From the NCBI GenBank assembly GCA_964413525.1, contig CAYPTI010000025.1:1407-12349 (forward strand): a stretch of DNA of 10,943 bases, read 5' to 3'. The stretch's first letter is position 1; each line of letters begins with the position of its first letter. A model generated the notes under the pieces. That model ran no database searches. It worked only from the letters and a program-made list of their open reading frames with translations, and was not told the DNA's origin. The DNA comes from CAYPTI01 sp964413525 [NCBI: uncultured bacterium]. GTDB lineage: Bacteria; T1Sed10-126. Below, in pieces: positions 1 through 6,359 of the stretch. Both the position numbers and the translations under genes were made by a program.

Positions 1-505
1 CTTCAAGGGACTCCTGAAACGTCTGAGGGACGAGCCCTTCGTCCTCGTTCAACCGCTCGGCCCATCCCCGGGCAAATTCGATCGAGTCCGGCTGTTCCTG
101 CAGCATTTTGTGAAGCCGTTTGGTCACCTCGTCCTCCCGTTGCTGGCGGAGGGCTTCCAGCACGGCGTCGATGGCCGTTTCTACTCCGTACAGTCCGGCC
201 ACCAGGGCGATCCAGTCATCACATTCGACAATTGATTCAAAGGCTCGACCGGTCTGGTGTTCCACTTCCCCGCTGGCGTCCAGCCCGGCCAGAGCCGGTC
301 GGGAGGAAAGCTCGTTTAGCTCCTCGTTGGCCCACTGGTACAGGAGCCGGGCGTGTCCCAGTTCCGATTGAGCCAGCGCAATGCAGGCGAGCTTGGCCTC
401 GACCTCCGGGGCCCCGATACCGACCTCAACCAGGCGATCCCCCAACACGAACTTGTTGTCCGCCATGACGAGGAGACCCTCGATCCGACCGGGAAGGTCA
501 GACAC
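1..505 (-). CDS. paaC: Phenylacetyl-CoA epoxidase-like subunit PaaC (3' end beyond window)
   Basis: Ferritin-like structural subunit that, in the known family, pairs with catalytic PaaA in the oxygenase core; cytoplasmic. Only the first 168 residues are visible (the family is about 250). Recognisable PaaC signatures are DNKFVLGDRLVE (residues 16-27), APEVEAKLA (32-40), ELGHARLLYQW (48-58) and FARGWAERL (144-152). I place the start at a GTG whose AGGAGGA Shine-Dalgarno (511-517) sits 5 nt upstream; it overlaps the end of paaB by 8 bp. A later in-frame ATG at 466 lacks this support. Oddity: residues 48-51 form E-x-x-H, a di-iron-ligand pattern that E. coli PaaC, as I recall it, has lost, while the stretch before FARGW (EQPDS) has no His. 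It could belong to a PaaC-like subgroup with a different substrate. Family assignment is firm, substrate is not. Confidence 0.85.
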   Translation of the reverse strand, partial: MSDLPGRIEGLLVMADNKFVLGDRLVEVGIGAPEVEAKLACIALAQSELGHARLLYQWANEELNELSSRPALAGLDASGEVEHQTGRAFESIVECDDWIALVAGLYGVETAIDAVLEALRQQREDEVTKRLHKMLQEQPDSIEFARGWAERLNEDEGLVPQTFQESLE

Positions 506-746
506 CGGCTTCCTCCTGCTCCGATCCCCGCTCGCCGAACAACGGATCGACTTCCCGGATGGGCAGCAGGTGCTCCCGGCGGACCACGTACATCTCGACC
601 CATCCCTCTTCGTCGTAGGTGAACTTGGCGTAAATTTTGGCCAGCCGATCGGAAGGGGCCCGAACCGTCCCCCTGTGGATCAGGTCATCCCCTCGCTTGT
701 GTCGGGTGAACAGTTCGTAGGCCCGCTCGTTGCCGGTTTCCGCCAT
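498..746 (-). CDS. paaB: Phenylacetyl-CoA epoxidase-like subunit PaaB
   Basis: Small non-catalytic subunit of the Paa-type oxygenase; in studied systems PaaB bridges the PaaAC heterodimers into a larger complex. The 82-residue protein shows the family hallmarks YELFTRHKRG near the N-terminus, then HRGTVRAPSD, an alternating helical stretch and WVEMYVVRREHL. Length is close to the usual 90-95 residues. I choose the ATG at 746 because it overlaps the paaD stop as TGATG, a typical translational-coupling arrangement, with a G-run (GGGGGG) upstream. An alternative TTG start at 764 would add six residues. The gene sits between paaD and paaC with overlaps at both ends, so it is almost certainly on one mRNA with them. 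It has no cysteines and no sign of truncation. Confidence 0.88.
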   Translation of the reverse strand: MAETGNERAYELFTRHKRGDDLIHRGTVRAPSDRLAKIYAKFTYDEEGWVEMYVVRREHLLPIREVDPLFGERGSEQEEAGV

Positions 747-1066
747 CAGGGACTGACCCCCCAACCGGGAAGCTCCGCCTTTGCTTTTTCGGAGAGCCGT
801 TCGGGGGTCCAGGGAGGATCCCAGACGACCTCGATGTCCACCCGGTTCACGTCGGGAAATTCGAGCAACCTCTCACGCACGTCCTGCTTGATCCAGTCGA
901 CGGCGGGACATCCGGTGCTGGTGAAGGTAAGGGATACCTCGACGGTGTCTTCGTGCTGCTCGATGTCGTAGATAATGCCCAGGTCCACCACACTCACCGG
1001 AAATTCCGGATCCTCGACGTCCCTGAGGGCCTCCCGGAACCGCTCAGGCAACTTCTGAGTGCCCAT
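746..1066 (-). CDS. paaD: PaaD-like MIP18/DUF59 protein, iron-sulfur/metal-centre maturation
   Basis: MIP18 (DUF59) family protein. PaaD is required for phenylacetyl-CoA epoxidase activity and is thought to act in metal-centre or Fe-S assembly rather than catalysis. Diagnostic segments are VEDPEFPVSVVDLGIIYDI (residues 17-35), VSLTFTSTGCPA with the single conserved cysteine, and VVWDPPWTPERLSE near the end. At 106 residues it is shorter than E. coli PaaD (about 165) and lacks the C-terminal cysteine-rich region; the Cys in TGCPA is the only one. The ATG at 1066 has GGGGA (1076-1080) 9 nt upstream and lies 23 bp inside paaA, so translation is probably coupled. Lying second in the operon, right after paaA, is unlike the E. 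coli order paaABCDE. Confidence 0.88.
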   Translation of the reverse strand: MGTQKLPERFREALRDVEDPEFPVSVVDLGIIYDIEQHEDTVEVSLTFTSTGCPAVDWIKQDVRERLLEFPDVNRVDIEVVWDPPWTPERLSEKAKAELPGWGVSP

Positions 1067-2024
1067 GTTGTCCGTTCCCCGCCTGGCGTAACTTTTCCAG
1101 CTGACGCTGGCCCTTCTGGAGCATGTGAATAAATTCTTCGTTGTTCGGACCCCGTTCCTTGAACCGTTCGATAACGTTCTCCCAGCTGTCGGCTTCGTCG
1201 TAGTCCCACTCCCAGGTTTCCCGGTCGAACCGGGCGGGGAAGGCCGAGTCGAGTTCGTAGCGTTCGTCCTCCTCGTTGTAACTCACCGGAAGGTCAACCC
1301 CGATGGACTCGCAGAACTCCGCCGTGCTGTCCAGCATCTGCTGGCGCAGCTCGTCGTTGCTGTGACCTTTGAGGCTGTAATCGAGCTGGGCGGAGCGGCT
1401 CTTTTTCTCGTCCGCGACGCCAAAAAATTCCAGCGCCATGAGGAACATCCACTCCACGGCCCGCTCCAGCCGCTTCTCGCTTTTCTCGTCCTGCTGGGCC
1501 TGGGTCATCACGGCCTCCCCGTGCTTGAGGTGGAAGTGTTCTTCCTTGTCGACCTTGGCCAGGGCCCGTTTCCAGGGTCCGTACGAAGTATGTTCGTGGG
1601 CGTCCCCCAGCAGCACGTATCCGGCCCGGTCGAAAAACGCGTTAAAGGCCCCGAGTTCCTCCCAGTTGGCCAGCGGAAAGTCCATGGCGTAGGGATGCTT
1701 GAATTCCTCCGGTTCCCGATCGAAGACCAGTTCGTGGGTGTCCACGCCCAGGTCCTCCAGCAGATGGTAGGCGATGTGGGCGTGACCGATTTCGTCCTGC
1801 ATGATGGATAGGGCAACGATCTTCCGGTTCAGGTTTGGGGCGTCCTGGTAGCCGGTGATCAGGGGCGGGACGCTGACCAGTTCGGTGTCACCCACAATGA
1901 TCAGGGTCTGAATCAGCGTCTGGTAGTACTCCTCGTTCATGTCTTCCCGGTCCTCGACGATGAATCCGTCCTGAACCTTCTGCTGCAATTCTTCCTTCCG
2001 GGCTTCCGCCGTTTGCGCCCCCAT
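1044..2024 (-). CDS. paaA: Phenylacetyl-CoA epoxidase-like catalytic subunit PaaA
   Basis: Ferritin-fold di-iron subunit expected to insert oxygen into the ring of an aryl-acyl-CoA (1,2-epoxidation of phenylacetyl-CoA in characterised members); cytoplasmic. The 326 residues compare with about 309 in E. coli. Likely iron ligands are visible in order: E48 (VGDTELVSVP), E78-x-x-H81 (QDEIGHAH), D132 (AFFDRAGY) and E162-x-x-H165 (KEEHFHLKHGE). The Gly-Pro of SYGPW (148-150) is also typical. All four clusters are intact, so an active centre is expected. The ATG has GGGAG 11 nt upstream, a little far. It is first in the paaADBC operon; the 178 bp upstream hold a promoter candidate and phased TTGAA repeats. 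The C-terminal third is rich in Asp/Glu. The exact acyl-CoA substrate cannot be read from sequence; phenylacetyl-CoA is the default. Confidence 0.88.
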   Translation of the reverse strand: MGAQTAEARKEELQQKVQDGFIVEDREDMNEEYYQTLIQTLIIVGDTELVSVPPLITGYQDAPNLNRKIVALSIMQDEIGHAHIAYHLLEDLGVDTHELVFDREPEEFKHPYAMDFPLANWEELGAFNAFFDRAGYVLLGDAHEHTSYGPWKRALAKVDKEEHFHLKHGEAVMTQAQQDEKSEKRLERAVEWMFLMALEFFGVADEKKSRSAQLDYSLKGHSNDELRQQMLDSTAEFCESIGVDLPVSYNEEDERYELDSAFPARFDRETWEWDYDEADSWENVIERFKERGPNNEEFIHMLQKGQRQLEKLRQAGNGQHGHSEVA

Positions 2025-2059
2025 GATAAACCACGCTCCCGATCGGTCGGGGGAAGACG

Positions 2060-2112
2060 TTGAATTTCCGTCCCCGATGAATTGAAACTTGTTTGAACCT
2101 ATTTGAATTCAA
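2060..2112. repeat. TTGAA short repeats upstream of paaA (possible operator)
   Basis: On the plus strand TTGAA occurs at 2060-2064, 2082-2086, 2093-2097 and 2103-2107. The last three are spaced 11 and 10 bp, about one helical turn, and the last forms the palindrome TTGAATTCAA. They lie between the candidate promoter and the paaA start, where a repressor or activator could act. No regulator gene is present in the window. Confidence 0.35.
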
Positions 2113-2136
2113 CCAAAAAAGGATGTTTCCGTCAAA
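2103..2136 (-). promoter_or_regulatory. Candidate sigma-70-like promoter of the paa operon
   Basis: Reading the minus strand there is TTGACG (a 5/6 match to the -35 consensus), a 17-bp spacer, then TTGAAT (4/6 to the -10 consensus). It lies about 80 bp upstream of the paaA ATG. The -10 element overlaps a perfect 10-bp palindrome, TTGAATTCAA. Spacing is ideal but the -10 is poor, so this is a candidate only. Confidence 0.35.
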
Positions 2137-2202
2137 TTTTTCCCCGTTTTCGAACCGGGCTTCTCCGGCCCGTCCTGCCTCCGCGCCGGGCAATCAACCG
2201 AG

Positions 2203-3216
2203 TCAAGACTTCACGTAATAAATTGAATCATCGCGGCGGATCCGGCGGAGTTCCTCCTCCTGGTGAAGGTACTTCAGATGAGCCAGCGTCTCCCCGAGCG
2301 CAAACCAGCGCTGCAGCGGGTGGGTATCCTCCCAGACGTCGTACTCGATGTCCCAGCTCAACCAGGACGACATTTCATAGGCCTGGCGGGGCTCGCCGTC
2401 GATACGGTCACGAATTTCGTCCAGCCGATCCCGGTGATGGGCCAGCAGCTCGTCGACCCGCCGGTTCGCGTCCTCAAACGTCCTTCGGTGACCCGGCAGG
2501 ACCCGGTCCACCCGGTAGTCCCGGATCTTCCGCAGGCTCTGAAAAAAGGACTTCAACGGATTTTTGTCCTCTGCAAGAAAAGCGGCGATGTTCGGGGTGA
2601 TGTCCACGAGGAGGTGATCGCCCGCCACCAGCAACCGGTGTTCGGGTTCGTAGAGGCTCCTGTGTCCGGGGGTGTGTCCCGGGGTTTCAAGACACTCAAA
2701 CCGGTAGCGGCCGTAGTTGAGCCGATCCCCCTCGGACCGATCCTCGAACGTCAACGGATCCGAGGGATGGTAGGTCGAGGCCGGATGGATTCCCCGGATG
2801 GTTTCCAGCTCCGGTTCCGGAAACCCGTGTCGGCGGGCTCCTTCCAGTTCGGGAACCAGCGGATGCTGGATCGCCGGATCCTCCCGGCCGGCCCGTTCCA
2901 GGCAGGGCCGGAGCTTCTTCCAGTCCGGCTCCCCCATGTAGACCGTCGTCGACCCGGTGGCCAGCCAGCCGACAAGCCCGGTGTGATCGGCGTGAAAATG
3001 GGTCAAAAACAGGTCGGTCTCACGCGGATCCAGGTCAAGCTGATCGAGGGCGGACTCAAGCGTCTGTATGGATTCCTCCTGGTTGAGCCCGGTATCCACG
3101 ATCAGATTTCGCCCGTCGTTTCCGCCTCGAACGACGTAAACGTTCAGATATTTCAGCGGGTTGTTGGGCATAGGTACCCGGACCCGAAAAAGATCCGGCC
3201 TGATCTCCTCCAGCAT
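2203..3216 (-). CDS. Metallo-beta-lactamase-fold hydrolase (glyoxalase II/LACTB2-like)
   Basis: Zinc-dependent hydrolase of the MBL superfamily, probably cytoplasmic: there is no signal peptide. With the ATG at 3216 the protein has 337 residues. The active-site set is complete: H73-x-H75-x-D77-H78 (THFHADHTG), H185 (in PGHTPGH), D200 (AGDHLL) and H243 (LPGHRRTF). After the MBL domain a C-terminal segment (about 285-337) with ALGETLAHLKYLHQEEELRR resembles the small winged-helix tail of LACTB2-type members. The open frame continues 65 codons upstream to a GTG at 3411, but that stretch has no domain character and no ribosome site, so I reject it. Shine-Dalgarno support at 3216 is weak. Substrate is unknown. 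Members of this group cleave thioesters, phosphoesters or lactones; thioester cleavage would suit the CoA-based neighbours, but that is inference from position only. Confidence 0.82.
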   Translation of the reverse strand: MLEEIRPDLFRVRVPMPNNPLKYLNVYVVRGGNDGRNLIVDTGLNQEESIQTLESALDQLDLDPRETDLFLTHFHADHTGLVGWLATGSTTVYMGEPDWKKLRPCLERAGREDPAIQHPLVPELEGARRHGFPEPELETIRGIHPASTYHPSDPLTFEDRSEGDRLNYGRYRFECLETPGHTPGHRSLYEPEHRLLVAGDHLLVDITPNIAAFLAEDKNPLKSFFQSLRKIRDYRVDRVLPGHRRTFEDANRRVDELLAHHRDRLDEIRDRIDGEPRQAYEMSSWLSWDIEYDVWEDTHPLQRWFALGETLAHLKYLHQEEELRRIRRDDSIYYVKS

Positions 3217-3301
3217 CAAATCACGTCCAGACGGATTGAGGTTGGATTCCGGTCGTGAGGACGAACCCGAACACCGGAACGACAACCGGAGAAAAAAATC
3301 A

Positions 3302-3330
3302 ACGATAGCACAGGATCCAATCTTGTTTAA
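3302..3330 (-). promoter_or_regulatory. Candidate promoter of the MBL hydrolase gene
   Basis: On the minus strand: TTAAAC, a 17-bp spacer, TATCGT, with TG one base before the -10 (an extended -10 pattern). It is about 85 bp upstream of the chosen ATG at 3216 and inside the longer open frame, which supports the shorter protein. The match is moderate. Confidence 0.3.
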
Positions 3331-3350
3331 CGTAAACAGGCGCCTGGCTC

Positions 3351-3367
3351 CCTCCGGTCGACGGAGG
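3351..3367. repeat. Inverted repeat between divergent MBL and leuA genes
   Basis: CCTCCG-GTCGA-CGGAGG is a perfect 6-bp-arm dyad with a 5-nt centre, upstream of the candidate leuA promoter (3390-3418) and the candidate hydrolase promoter (3302-3330). It could be an operator serving either direction or a chance GC-rich dyad. No U-run follows, so it is not a standard terminator. Confidence 0.35.
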
Positions 3368-3389
3368 ACAATCCGGCACAACACGCCCT

Positions 3390-3418
3390 TTGACAGGTCG
3401 GGGGAACCCACTTACTAA
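3390..3418 (+). promoter_or_regulatory. Candidate sigma-70 promoter of leuA
   Basis: TTGACA (exact -35 consensus, 3390-3395), a 17-bp spacer, TACTAA (3413-3418; 3/6 to the -10 consensus). Transcription would begin near 3425 and give a leader of about 80 nt. A second, weaker candidate downstream is TTACAT-N17-TACTCT. I found no ATG and no leucine-codon run in the leader, so attenuation by a leader peptide is not supported. Confidence 0.45.
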
Positions 3419-3503
3419 CTTACATCGTACGGGAAGAATTGATACTCTATAGGTCTTCGCAAGCAACCCATCAAGGTGCATCAACCGTCTGGAGTGGTTT
3501 CCC

Positions 3504-5069
3504 ATGTCTGCCGAGAGTGATCGATCCGACCGGGTTGAAATTTTCGATACAACCCTGCGGGACGGGGAGCAGTCCCCCGGGGTCAACCTGAATCCGTCGG
3601 AGAAACTTCAGATCGCCCGGCAGCTTGAAAAGCTCAACGTGGACGTGATCGAGGGGGGATTCCCGATCACCTCCACGGGGGACTTCGAGGCGGTCTCCCG
3701 GATCGCCGAGGAGGTCCGCAAACCCACGATCGCGGCGCTTTCCCGGACCAACCCGGAGGACGTGGAGTCCGCCGCCCGGGCCCTGGAGTCCGCCGACAAA
3801 CCCCGGATCCATGTGTTTATCGCCACCAGCAACATCCACGTCGAAAAGAAACTGGAGAAAACCAAGCAGGAGGTCATGGACCAGGCGGTCACCGCGGTCG
3901 AGAAGGCCGCCGGCTACGTGGACGACGTCGAGTTTTCCCCCGAGGACGCCGCCCGCACCGAGACGGACTTCCTGCGCCAGATCGTCGAGGCGGCCATTGA
4001 CGCCGGGGCCACCGTGGTGAACATTCCCGACACGGTGGGGTACTCGGTTCCGGAGGTGTTCGGCGGCACCATCCGCGATCTGCGGGAGAACGTCCCCAAC
4101 ATCGATCAGGCGACCATCAGCGTTCACTGCCACAACGACCTGGGGCTGGCCACCGCCAATTCCCTGGCCGCCGTCCAGCAGGGAGCCCGTCAGGTCGAGG
4201 TCGCCGTGAACGGGATCGGCGAACGGGGCGGCAACGCCGCCCTGGAGGAGGTCGTCATGGCCCTGAAGACCCGCCGGGACGTGTTCGGACTGGACGTCGA
4301 CATCAACACCAAGGAGATCGCCCGTACCAGCCGGCTGGTCAGTTCCCTCACCGGGATGACCGTCCAGAAGAACAAGGCCATCGTCGGAGCCAACGCCTTC
4401 GCTCACGAGTCCGGTATCCACCAGGACGGCGTCCTGAAGGAGCGCTCGACCTACGAAATCATGAAGGCGGAAGACATCGGACAGATCCCCGGTCAGATGG
4501 TTCTCGGGAAACACTCCGGCCGGCACGCCTTCTCGAACCGGCTGGAGGAACTGGGCTATGACCTGGACCGGGAGGAGCTGGACGCGGCCTTCAAGCGGTT
4601 CAAGGAACTGGCCGACAAGAAGAAGGAAGTCTACGACGTCGACCTGGAGACCATCGTCGAGGAGGAAGTGATCGACATTCCCAAGGCCTTCGATCTGGAG
4701 GACATCCAGATCATGTGCGGGAACAACATCCTGCCCACCGCCACCGTCCAGCTGCGAAGCGCCGACAACGTGATCAAGAACGCCTCCTCGGGCGAGGGTC
4801 CCGTGGACGCCATCTACAGCGCCATCAACGAGATCATCCAGGAGGAACCGGAACTGCTGGATTACTCCATCCGCTCGGTCTCCCGCGGCAAGGACGCCCT
4901 CGGCGAGGTCACGGTAAAATTGAAAGTCGACGGCACGGAACTGATGGGCCGGGGCAGCAGTACCGACGTCCTGGAGGCCAGCGGCCGGGCCTACGTCGAC
5001 GCCATCAACCGGATGATCTACCGCCGGGAGTACTCCCCCGAGGAAGAGGAAATCGTCGACACCGTTTAA
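3504..5069 (+). CDS. leuA: 2-isopropylmalate synthase
   Basis: Condenses acetyl-CoA with 2-oxoisovalerate to 2-isopropylmalate, the first committed step of leucine synthesis; cytoplasmic. The 521 residues match the bacterial type I length (E. coli about 523). The TIM-barrel N-terminus carries DTTLRDGEQSPGV (15-27) with D15 and R19. The metal-binding HCHNDLG has H208 and H210, GIGERGGNAALEE has N244, and NAFAHESGIHQDGV (297-310) is also typical. The C-terminal part (about 388-510) is the LeuA regulatory/dimer domain that binds leucine in feedback-inhibited members, with VDAIYSAINEI and GRGSSTDVLEASGRAYVDAINR. The ATG has GGAG 9 nt upstream. It stands alone, divergent from the hydrolase and convergent with the acyl-CoA dehydrogenase 10 bp away; no leuBCD is visible. 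A related Claisen-type synthase (citramalate or homocitrate) is possible but the full motif set favours LeuA. Confidence 0.93.
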   Translation: MSAESDRSDRVEIFDTTLRDGEQSPGVNLNPSEKLQIARQLEKLNVDVIEGGFPITSTGDFEAVSRIAEEVRKPTIAALSRTNPEDVESAARALESADKPRIHVFIATSNIHVEKKLEKTKQEVMDQAVTAVEKAAGYVDDVEFSPEDAARTETDFLRQIVEAAIDAGATVVNIPDTVGYSVPEVFGGTIRDLRENVPNIDQATISVHCHNDLGLATANSLAAVQQGARQVEVAVNGIGERGGNAALEEVVMALKTRRDVFGLDVDINTKEIARTSRLVSSLTGMTVQKNKAIVGANAFAHESGIHQDGVLKERSTYEIMKAEDIGQIPGQMVLGKHSGRHAFSNRLEELGYDLDREELDAAFKRFKELADKKKEVYDVDLETIVEEEVIDIPKAFDLEDIQIMCGNNILPTATVQLRSADNVIKNASSGEGPVDAIYSAINEIIQEEPELLDYSIRSVSRGKDALGEVTVKLKVDGTELMGRGSSTDVLEASGRAYVDAINRMIYRREYSPEEEEIVDTV

Positions 5070-5079
5070 CCGGTTTCCG

Positions 5080-6201
5080 TCACTCCCACAGCAGTTCCCG
5101 ACCGATGATGACCCGCTGGATTTCCGACGTGCCCTCGTAGATCAGCAGCGGCCGGATCTCCCGGTACAGTTCCTCCACCCGTGAGCCCTTCGAGACCCCG
5201 TCCCCGCCGAAGATCTGAACCGCCTCGTTGATCACCTCGAACGCCCGTTCCGTGGCGAACAGCTTCGCCATGCTGGTCTCCCGCCGGGCTTCCCCCTGTT
5301 CGTTCTTGGCCGCGGCCGCCGAATAGACCATCAGCCGGGCGGCCCGGGTCCGGGTGGCCATGTCGGCGATCTTGAACTGCAACCCCTGGAATTCCTTCAG
5401 GGGCTTGTCGAACTGGGTCCGCTGGTTCAGCCGCTCGACGGAGGCGTCCAGGGCGGCCCGGGCCATGCCGACGGCGGCTCCGCCCACCGTGGTCCGGAAG
5501 ATCTCCAGGTTCCCCAGTGCCACCGACATCCCCTCTCCTTCCTCCCCGAGCCGGTTCTCCACCGGGACCTCCACGTCCCGGAAGGTCAGGTTGGCCATCT
5601 CGTGTTCGGCGATCACCCGGTGGGGGCTCCGGTCGATCCCGGGGGAATCGCCGTCCACGATGAAGGCGCTGATCCCCTTCGATCCCGCCTCCGGATCGGT
5701 CTTCGCGAACACGATCAGAAGATCGGCGCTCTGCGCGTAGGAGATGAACTTCTTCTCCCCGTTGATGACGTAGCGATCGTCCCGCCGTTCCGCCCGGGCC
5801 TGCAGGCTCGCCACGTCCGACCCGGCCTCCGGTTCCGTGATCGCAAAGGCCGGCAGCAATTCTCCGGCCGCAATCCCGGGCAGGTAACGCTGTTTCTGGT
5901 CCTCGGATCCGAACCGGTAGATCGGGTACCCGCCGAGCCCCTGGGAGATGAAGGCGTTGTCCAGGTACGTCCCGTAATAGGCCAGCGCCTCCCGGATCAG
6001 GCTGAGCGCCAGCACGTCGTAGTCGCCCTCCAGCTCCCCTCCGTACTCCGGGGGAAACAACCGGTTGTACAGCCCTTCCTCGGCAAAATCATGAATTCGC
6101 TGATGAAAATCCGGGGTTTCGTCGCTGGCCCGGTCGTACCGGCGGGCGAACTCCTGAACGTCATCACGCAGATCCCGGTGCTCGGGGGGGAGGGAAAACA
6201 T
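5080..6201 (-). CDS. Acyl-CoA dehydrogenase (FAD)
   Basis: Flavoprotein oxidising an acyl-CoA to the trans-2-enoyl-CoA and passing electrons to ETF; cytoplasmic. The 373 residues are the normal length. Visible are the N-terminal helical domain, FAITEPEAGSD (119-129) of the FAD/substrate region, INGEKKFIS (146-154), the RTQFDKPLKEFQGLQFKIADM stretch (261-281), QIFGGDGVSKG (329-339) and YEGTSEIQR (355-363), in which E356 is the expected catalytic base. I set the start at the ATG at 6201 because AAAGGAGA (6211-6218) lies 9 nt upstream; an in-frame GTG at 6222 would put that Shine-Dalgarno inside the gene. It is divergent from the SDR gene and shares its operator-bearing intergenic region, suggesting joint control and a role as first step of the same beta-oxidation. 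Chain length or branched/aryl preference cannot be told. Confidence 0.92.
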   Translation of the reverse strand: MFSLPPEHRDLRDDVQEFARRYDRASDETPDFHQRIHDFAEEGLYNRLFPPEYGGELEGDYDVLALSLIREALAYYGTYLDNAFISQGLGGYPIYRFGSEDQKQRYLPGIAAGELLPAFAITEPEAGSDVASLQARAERRDDRYVINGEKKFISYAQSADLLIVFAKTDPEAGSKGISAFIVDGDSPGIDRSPHRVIAEHEMANLTFRDVEVPVENRLGEEGEGMSVALGNLEIFRTTVGGAAVGMARAALDASVERLNQRTQFDKPLKEFQGLQFKIADMATRTRAARLMVYSAAAAKNEQGEARRETSMAKLFATERAFEVINEAVQIFGGDGVSKGSRVEELYREIRPLLIYEGTSEIQRVIIGRELLWE

Positions 6202-6265
6202 TGTCCACGGTCTCCTTTCCACTCAACGGGGAGGAGTGAATTCGATTCCATCGTATCCAAACAGC

Positions 6266-6291
6266 ACGGATGACAGAACCGTCTCATCCGT
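6266..6291. promoter_or_regulatory. Inverted-repeat operator candidate in the acyl-CoA dehydrogenase/SDR divergent region
   Basis: ACGGATGA-N10-TCATCCGT is a perfect 8-bp-arm dyad of 26 bp. It overlaps the -35 box and spacer of the SDR promoter candidate and lies 65 bp upstream of the acyl-CoA dehydrogenase start. The half-site GGATGA recurs at 6299-6304 and 6316-6321. Size and placement are those of a dimeric repressor site (TetR- or GntR-type are common for acyl-CoA genes); the protein that binds is not in the window. Confidence 0.5.
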
Positions 6292-6297
6292 TAGTAT
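6270..6297 (+). promoter_or_regulatory. Candidate promoter of the SDR gene
   Basis: ATGACA (5/6 to the -35 consensus), a 16-bp spacer, TAGTAT (4/6 to the -10 consensus). It starts 90 bp upstream of the SDR ATG and is embedded in the inverted repeat described above, as expected for a repressible promoter. The match is moderate. Confidence 0.35.
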
Positions 6298-6359
6298 TGG
6301 ATGATTTTTCGGGCTGGATGAACCTGAAACCCTTCGATCTCCATCAGGGAGCCAACGCC

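Larger units (their letters stand above)
2025..2202. other. Intergenic region between MBL hydrolase and paaA
   Basis: Both flanking genes run on the minus strand. On that strand, a short dyad CGGGC-N7-GCCCG follows the hydrolase stop but no U-run follows directly, so it is at best a weak terminator. The paaA-proximal half is AT-rich compared with the genes and holds the promoter candidate and repeats listed separately. I see no small ORF with a convincing ribosome site. Confidence 0.5.

Noticed and set aside
1125-1811. Long open frame on the plus strand opposite paaA
   Set aside because: The translation is hydrophobic with no domain signature; it is the antisense shadow of a well-supported paaA in GC-rich DNA. 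Similar shadows opposite leuA (3471-4526), the SDR (6366-7367) and the binding protein (8632-9549) were rejected for the same reason.
3217-3411. N-terminal extension of the MBL hydrolase from a GTG at 3411
   Set aside because: The extra 65 residues show no family similarity, no ribosome site precedes the GTG, and the extension would cover a promoter candidate and a dyad.
3425-3503. Leucine attenuator or T-box leader before leuA
   Set aside because: No ATG-initiated leader peptide, no run of leucine codons, no terminator hairpin with U-run, and no recognisable T-box consensus in this short stretch.
6270-6359. Earlier ATG for the SDR at 6270
   Set aside because: It lies within the promoter/operator region, and a good Shine-Dalgarno (AGGGAG) precedes the ATG at 6360, where the SDR fold normally begins.
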